The notes under the pieces were generated by a model. That model made no database searches. It was given only the letters and a program-made list of their open reading frames with translations, and was not told where the DNA came from. This document shows, in pieces, positions 60,971 through 64,000 of a DNA stretch of 64,000 bases. Origin of the DNA: Segatella copri (lineage in GTDB: Bacteria > Bacteroidota > Bacteroidia > Bacteroidales > Bacteroidaceae). The stretch lies in the NCBI RefSeq assembly GCF_026015295.1, contig NZ_JAPDUW010000001.1:1116001-1180000 (forward strand), read 5' to 3'. Position 1 is the stretch's first letter. Every line of letters starts with the position of its first letter. The translations under genes were made by a program, and so were the position numbers.

Positions 60971-61597
60971 AGCACTATGAGAGAAATAAATCCCAAAGAA
61001 ACCACCCGTGCATATGCATTTGAGCTTTGGATGAAAGCCCCGATGCCAATGGTTACGTTTTTCAAGATTTTGGATGTCAGTCGTCTTGTTAAAATCAGCA
61101 AAAAGTCAGGTATGAAATTCAATATGCTGATGTGCTGGTGCATCGGCAAAGCGGCAAGCAGTATCAAGGAATTTTATATGCTGCCTGTCGGAGACAAATT
61201 GATGCAATATGATGCTATTGCGGTTAATACCATTGTTATGAACAAGGACAATGAGGTCAGTTCATGTGATGTGCCGTTTTCTGATGATTTGCAGCTATTC
61301 AATGAAGATTATCTGAAATTGACAACGGAAGTAGCCCGAAGCTGTGAGAACCACGATTTGACAGAAAGCATGGTAATAGGGACTTCCGCACTGGCCCAAT
61401 ATGAAATTGACGGTGCGGTAGGTATGTACAGCGGTATCTTCAACAATCCGTTTATGATATGGGGCAAGTACCATAAAGGTTTCTTCAGAACGACACTAAC
61501 GGTTTCATTCCAATTCCACCACACTCAAATGGACGGGGCACATGCTGCAAAGTTCCTGGATCGCCTGCAGCAGGAAATCAATAAATTACTTGTGTAG
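60962..61597 (+). CDS. Chloramphenicol acetyltransferase-like (CATA family) protein
   Basis: 211 residues, the usual CATA length. [20 protein letters not shown] near the start and [20 protein letters not shown] at the end, with the catalytic HHxxxDG motif. CATA enzymes transfer acetyl from acetyl-CoA; whether this one acts on chloramphenicol or another hydroxyl substrate cannot be told. It begins from the repeat-borne promoter. Confidence 0.8.
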   Translation: MKLSTMREINPKETTRAYAFELWMKAPMPMVTFFKILDVSRLVKISKKSGMKFNMLMCWCIGKAASSIKEFYMLPVGDKLMQYDAIAVNTIVMNKDNEVSSCDVPFSDDLQLFNEDYLKLTTEVARSCENHDLTESMVIGTSALAQYEIDGAVGMYSGIFNNPFMIWGKYHKGFFRTTLTVSFQFHHTQMDGAHAAKFLDRLQQEINKLLV

Positions 61598-61599
61598 CG

Positions 61600-61761
61600 A
61601 TGAATATGGAAAAACAAAGATTGATACTTCGTTCCTGGACAGAACACGATGCAGAGTCTCTTTATAATTATGCCAAAGTTCTAGCTATCGGCCCTATTGC
61701 AGGATGGCCTTCTCATACATCTGTGGAAAACAAAAACAAAAAAATATACAGGAAAAATTAG
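61600..61761 (+). pseudogene. N-terminal remnant of a GNAT acetyltransferase
   Basis: 53 codons: [36 protein letters not shown], the typical start of RimJ/RimL-type GNAT proteins, then an Asn/Lys-rich tail and a stop. The acetyl-CoA-binding part is missing. It begins 2 bp after the CAT-like gene. Confidence 0.7.
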
Positions 61762-61815
61762 ACAAAAATCCGGATTATGTAATGTGTAAAAAATAACTTC
61801 CGCAGTTTTCTGCGG

Positions 61816-62010
61816 TTAAGAGCAACATTTGACGAGATAGTTCCATTTGGAGAGCTTATCATCAAAAATGATACGTTTGCTCTTGTTTGATTCGTAAGAT
61901 TCTTCAATGGGTCTTTTCGTTTCATACGTTCTTTGATTTATTGTAGCGATAATGGAGAGTCCTTTCTTTGTGACGGTAGCCTCTGCTCTGAGAGTGTAAG
62001 CTAAACTGTG
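61816..62010 (-). pseudogene. C-terminal remnant of an unidentified protein
   Basis: A leftward frame without a start gives ~64 residues, with ATVTKKGLSIIATINQRTYE and RIIFDDKLSKWNYLV. The end looks like a conserved C-terminus from Bacteroidetes mobile DNA, but I cannot name the family. The rest of 61762-62110 holds nothing else I can support. Confidence 0.35.
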
Positions 62011-62115
62011 TCATGCTATCACTGTTATAGTTTAATGCAGTTTATTTGCATTTTGTTCAGTATAGTTTTCCCAATAATGAAGATTTATACTATTTTCTCC
62101 ATTTAAATAAAAATC

Positions 62116-62149
62116 CGTGGATAAGCCTATGATTACCCACGTTTTTTTT
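62116..62149 (+). terminator. Terminator hairpin with an eight-T run
   Basis: CGTGG pairs with CCACG across 16 nt, followed by TTTTTTTT. Downstream, GGTAAATG/CATTTACC forms a second hairpin near 62216-62266, placed after the mobilisation operon on the minus strand. Confidence 0.6.
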
Positions 62150-62315
62150 GTTGGTATGCTCGGCATGAGCTTATCTAATGGGGCAAGTCCCTAATAAGCC
62201 TGGTGTGGGAGGTCGGTAAATGTGAAAATAGGAGGCAACTGCCTTTTATGATTAGCATTTACCTCCTACCCGATTCGAAGCGAAGAATGTGCTTGTACCC
62301 GTTGGTCGTTGTCTA

Positions 62316-63098
62316 TTATTTCTGATTAATTTTCTTTTTAATTTCATTCACCTCTTTAAATAGGCTATTAGCAATGCTATCTTTAATTGCTGCCATCTGT
62401 ATCATTTCGTTATGATAGCGAATTGAGTCCTCGTAAATATTTACATGAGTTCTCACTTTCTCAATAACTTCTTTATTTGGGCATACAGAAAAGTTCTTTT
62501 CGATGTATCGAACATTGGGATCGTCGGATGGAAGCACCATCTTCAATGCCCTATACTTCAAATCTGCCTCCTCCCAATCTTGGTGCTCTCGCCATTGGGT
62601 GAGATTGCCCCAAATGGAAATGACAAGAGATAGAGCCAAGCCACCTATGAAAAGAAGAATATTCTTTGAGGTTGGCTCGAAGCGATGGGTTACAACCTTC
62701 TTTTGAGGTGAATTGTTCAACACTTCAAGTTTGTCCTGCAATGCCTTCGAGGAAACATCATTCCCTTGTCTCATCTGCTTGACTGCATCAACCAAGAACT
62801 TGCTTCGCTGCTCATTTTTGCCAAGTTCAACCTTAATAAGGTCGGCAAAAACGATAATGGCATCTCTTAATTTGGATATTTTACCTCTGACTTCCTCTTC
62901 TTTGATAAACATCGCATTGATTGACTTATCCAACTTGGTTATGTCATTACTTGCAGGAACGGTTTCCGCTCCTGCGTTCTTTGTGGAGACAGAAAGTTCA
63001 TCAACTTTCTGCTCCAATCTCTCAACTGTGCCGTAGATGGCTTCCAATAGTTCTTCTTTCATGTTCGATTCTAATTTTAAGTTTGTAACTTGCATCAA
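62316..63098 (-). CDS. Mobilisation accessory membrane protein
   Basis: 260 residues (248 from the ATG at 63062). A coiled-coil N-terminal half with VERLEQKVDEL, one membrane helix at ~150 (NILLFIGGLALSLVISIWGN), and a C-terminal helical domain. Such proteins follow the relaxase in Bacteroides mobilisable elements. The start overlaps the relaxase stop. Confidence 0.7.
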   Translation of the reverse strand: MMQVTNLKLESNMKEELLEAIYGTVERLEQKVDELSVSTKNAGAETVPASNDITKLDKSINAMFIKEEEVRGKISKLRDAIIVFADLIKVELGKNEQRSKFLVDAVKQMRQGNDVSSKALQDKLEVLNNSPQKKVVTHRFEPTSKNILLFIGGLALSLVISIWGNLTQWREHQDWEEADLKYRALKMVLPSDDPNVRYIEKNFSVCPNKEVIEKVRTHVNIYEDSIRYHNEMIQMAAIKDSIANSLFKEVNEIKKKINQK

Positions 63099-64000
63099 AG
63101 GCTGAAGCCCTTTCTGCGTTTTCTCTTTTTCTTCTTGGCGGATTCATCCTCTGGGAATGGCTCATAAGTTTGGGCATTAGACGGAGCGAACAAGCCGATG
63201 GAAGAAATACCACTCCAAGGGTCTTGGGTATGTTCTGCCGTTGGTTGAGTCTGTTCTACTTGGTGACAACTTGGTTGTCCTCCCTGCATAGATTCGACTC
63301 TTGGCGATACACGATTATACTCTGTGCCAAGTCTTGCATCCAACTTGACAAAGCTGTATTCTCGGCTAATCTGCGTACCCTTGAAGCTATATCCATCCTT
63401 GCAGAAACGGATGCCTTGAAGCTTGGTTCGCTCCTTGTCCTTATAGACAAACTCCAAGAGAACACCTCGTTTTGCAAGTTCATTCTTGAACTTCTGCCAA
63501 CTACCAGTGACTTTCAAGGCATCTTTGACTGCATTGTGAATCTCGTATTTTGCACGCTCCGCATTGCGCAATTTGCGAGTGTTAGTCTTGCTCTTGTCAG
63601 TTCCGTAAGTCAATCCATACTTGAATTTTAGAGCCTTGGTCACTTGCTCGTTACGCCTGTAATCGTGGGCGTCTGATATGAGTTTGCCCTCGTTATTAAT
63701 GCGGTTGTACACGATATGACAATGTGGATTGTCCGTATTGTGATGCCTTACGATGATGAATTGGGTATCGGTGATGCCCATCATCTGCATGTATTCAAGG
63801 GCTATCTTAGCCATGAACTCATCCGTCAAACGTGGCTTGTCCTCGGGTTTGAAGCTCAATGCAATGTGTCCCACAGGCTTCTTAATCCTTGGATTTAGCT
63901 GCCTCTGTAGCTCGAAACTTTGCGTTATCTCGGCATTCGTGCCGAGTAACACACCATCCGAGGCGATGATTTTCGCCTCGTCCTTGCCTGTAACATAGCG
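63095..64000 (-). CDS. Relaxase/mobilisation nuclease (MobP/VirD2-type), 5' end outside window
   Basis: The frame runs open to base 64000, so the N-terminus (with the nicking Tyr) lies beyond the window. The HxDxxHxH-type motif is RHHNTDNPHCHIVYNR, with HIALSFKPEDKPRLTDE before it. The C-terminus is basic (KKKKRKRRKGFSL). It would nick oriT and lead the DNA into a host conjugation channel. Different family from the Mob/Pre relaxase at 7.4-8.8 kb, so two separate mobile elements meet in this window. Confidence 0.85.
   Translation of the reverse strand, partial: RYVTGKDEAKIIASDGVLLGTNAEITQSFELQRQLNPRIKKPVGHIALSFKPEDKPRLTDEFMAKIALEYMQMMGITDTQFIIVRHHNTDNPHCHIVYNRINNEGKLISDAHDYRRNEQVTKALKFKYGLTYGTDKSKTNTRKLRNAERAKYEIHNAVKDALKVTGSWQKFKNELAKRGVLLEFVYKDKERTKLQGIRFCKDGYSFKGTQISREYSFVKLDARLGTEYNRVSPRVESMQGGQPSCHQVEQTQPTAEHTQDPWSGISSIGLFAPSNAQTYEPFPEDESAKKKKRKRRKGFSL

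Overview
The window reads as DNA of a gut Bacteroidales, most probably Prevotella/Segatella. The evidence is the many TAnnTTTG-type -7 promoter boxes, lipoproteins and TonB receptors of Bacteroidetes type, DUF4374, DUF3408-like and PepSY-like proteins, tet(Q), and Bacteroidetes-style mobilisation genes. No rRNA and no CRISPR array was seen.

Layout. (1) 1-13017: part of a conjugative or mobilisable element. It has an M23 peptidase, an OB-fold ssDNA-binding protein, an ArdC-like antirestriction protease, an OmpA-like protein, a Mob/Pre-type relaxase with an oriT-like region, and a run of small unknown genes. A three-gene AbiE-like cassette (HTH regulator, nucleotidyltransferase, metallophosphoesterase) is inserted as cargo. 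(2) 13256-19084: a serine recombinase, then an unusually decayed stretch: a frameshifted thioredoxin, a GNAT remnant, an AlkZ-like gene with an in-frame TAA and an RNase H-fold protein lacking its catalytic acids. Beside these lie an intact AbiE pair, a YccF protein and an AlkD-like gene. (3) 19189-31264: an iron/redox region. A TonB receptor, two DUF4374 (XusB-like) lipoproteins, two exported nitroreductases, an exported flavin reductase, two FMN-binding proteins (one a polyferredoxin-type membrane protein) and an exported hydrolase fit extracytosolic flavin electron transfer coupled to siderophore use. A three-part fusion gene sits in the middle.

(4) 31452-50159: mobile and accessory DNA. 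It holds a SLOG/PRTase/DUF2958 operon, three apparently identical 1325-bp IS4-family elements, five tandem ~421-bp repeats with conserved nested hairpins, and a leader/double-terminator region before a shortened WYL-type regulator. A ten-gene tRNA array, including a tRNA with a UCA anticodon, is split by an IS-tet(Q)-IS composite transposon with a 9-bp target duplication. A RelE/HigB-type toxin-antitoxin pair, a ParA/RHH partition pair flanked by palindromic iterons, two acidic Cys-rich proteins and an SSB follow. (5) 51055-53523: an AbiL-like AAA ATPase/RloB pair behind a 21-bp palindrome. (6) 54308-64000: a mobilisable element with an HTH protein, a tyrosine recombinase truncated before its active-site end, an island of orphan small genes between two copies of a ~210-bp promoter segment, a chloramphenicol-acetyltransferase-like gene, and a mobilisation pair running off the end.

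The most unusual signals are the tandem structured repeats with a compensatory base-pair change, the iteron family that links them to the ParA locus, the UCA tRNA in the array, and the composite tet(Q) transposon that has cut tet(Q) from its own leader. All functional statements are by reading and recall; no database search was run.
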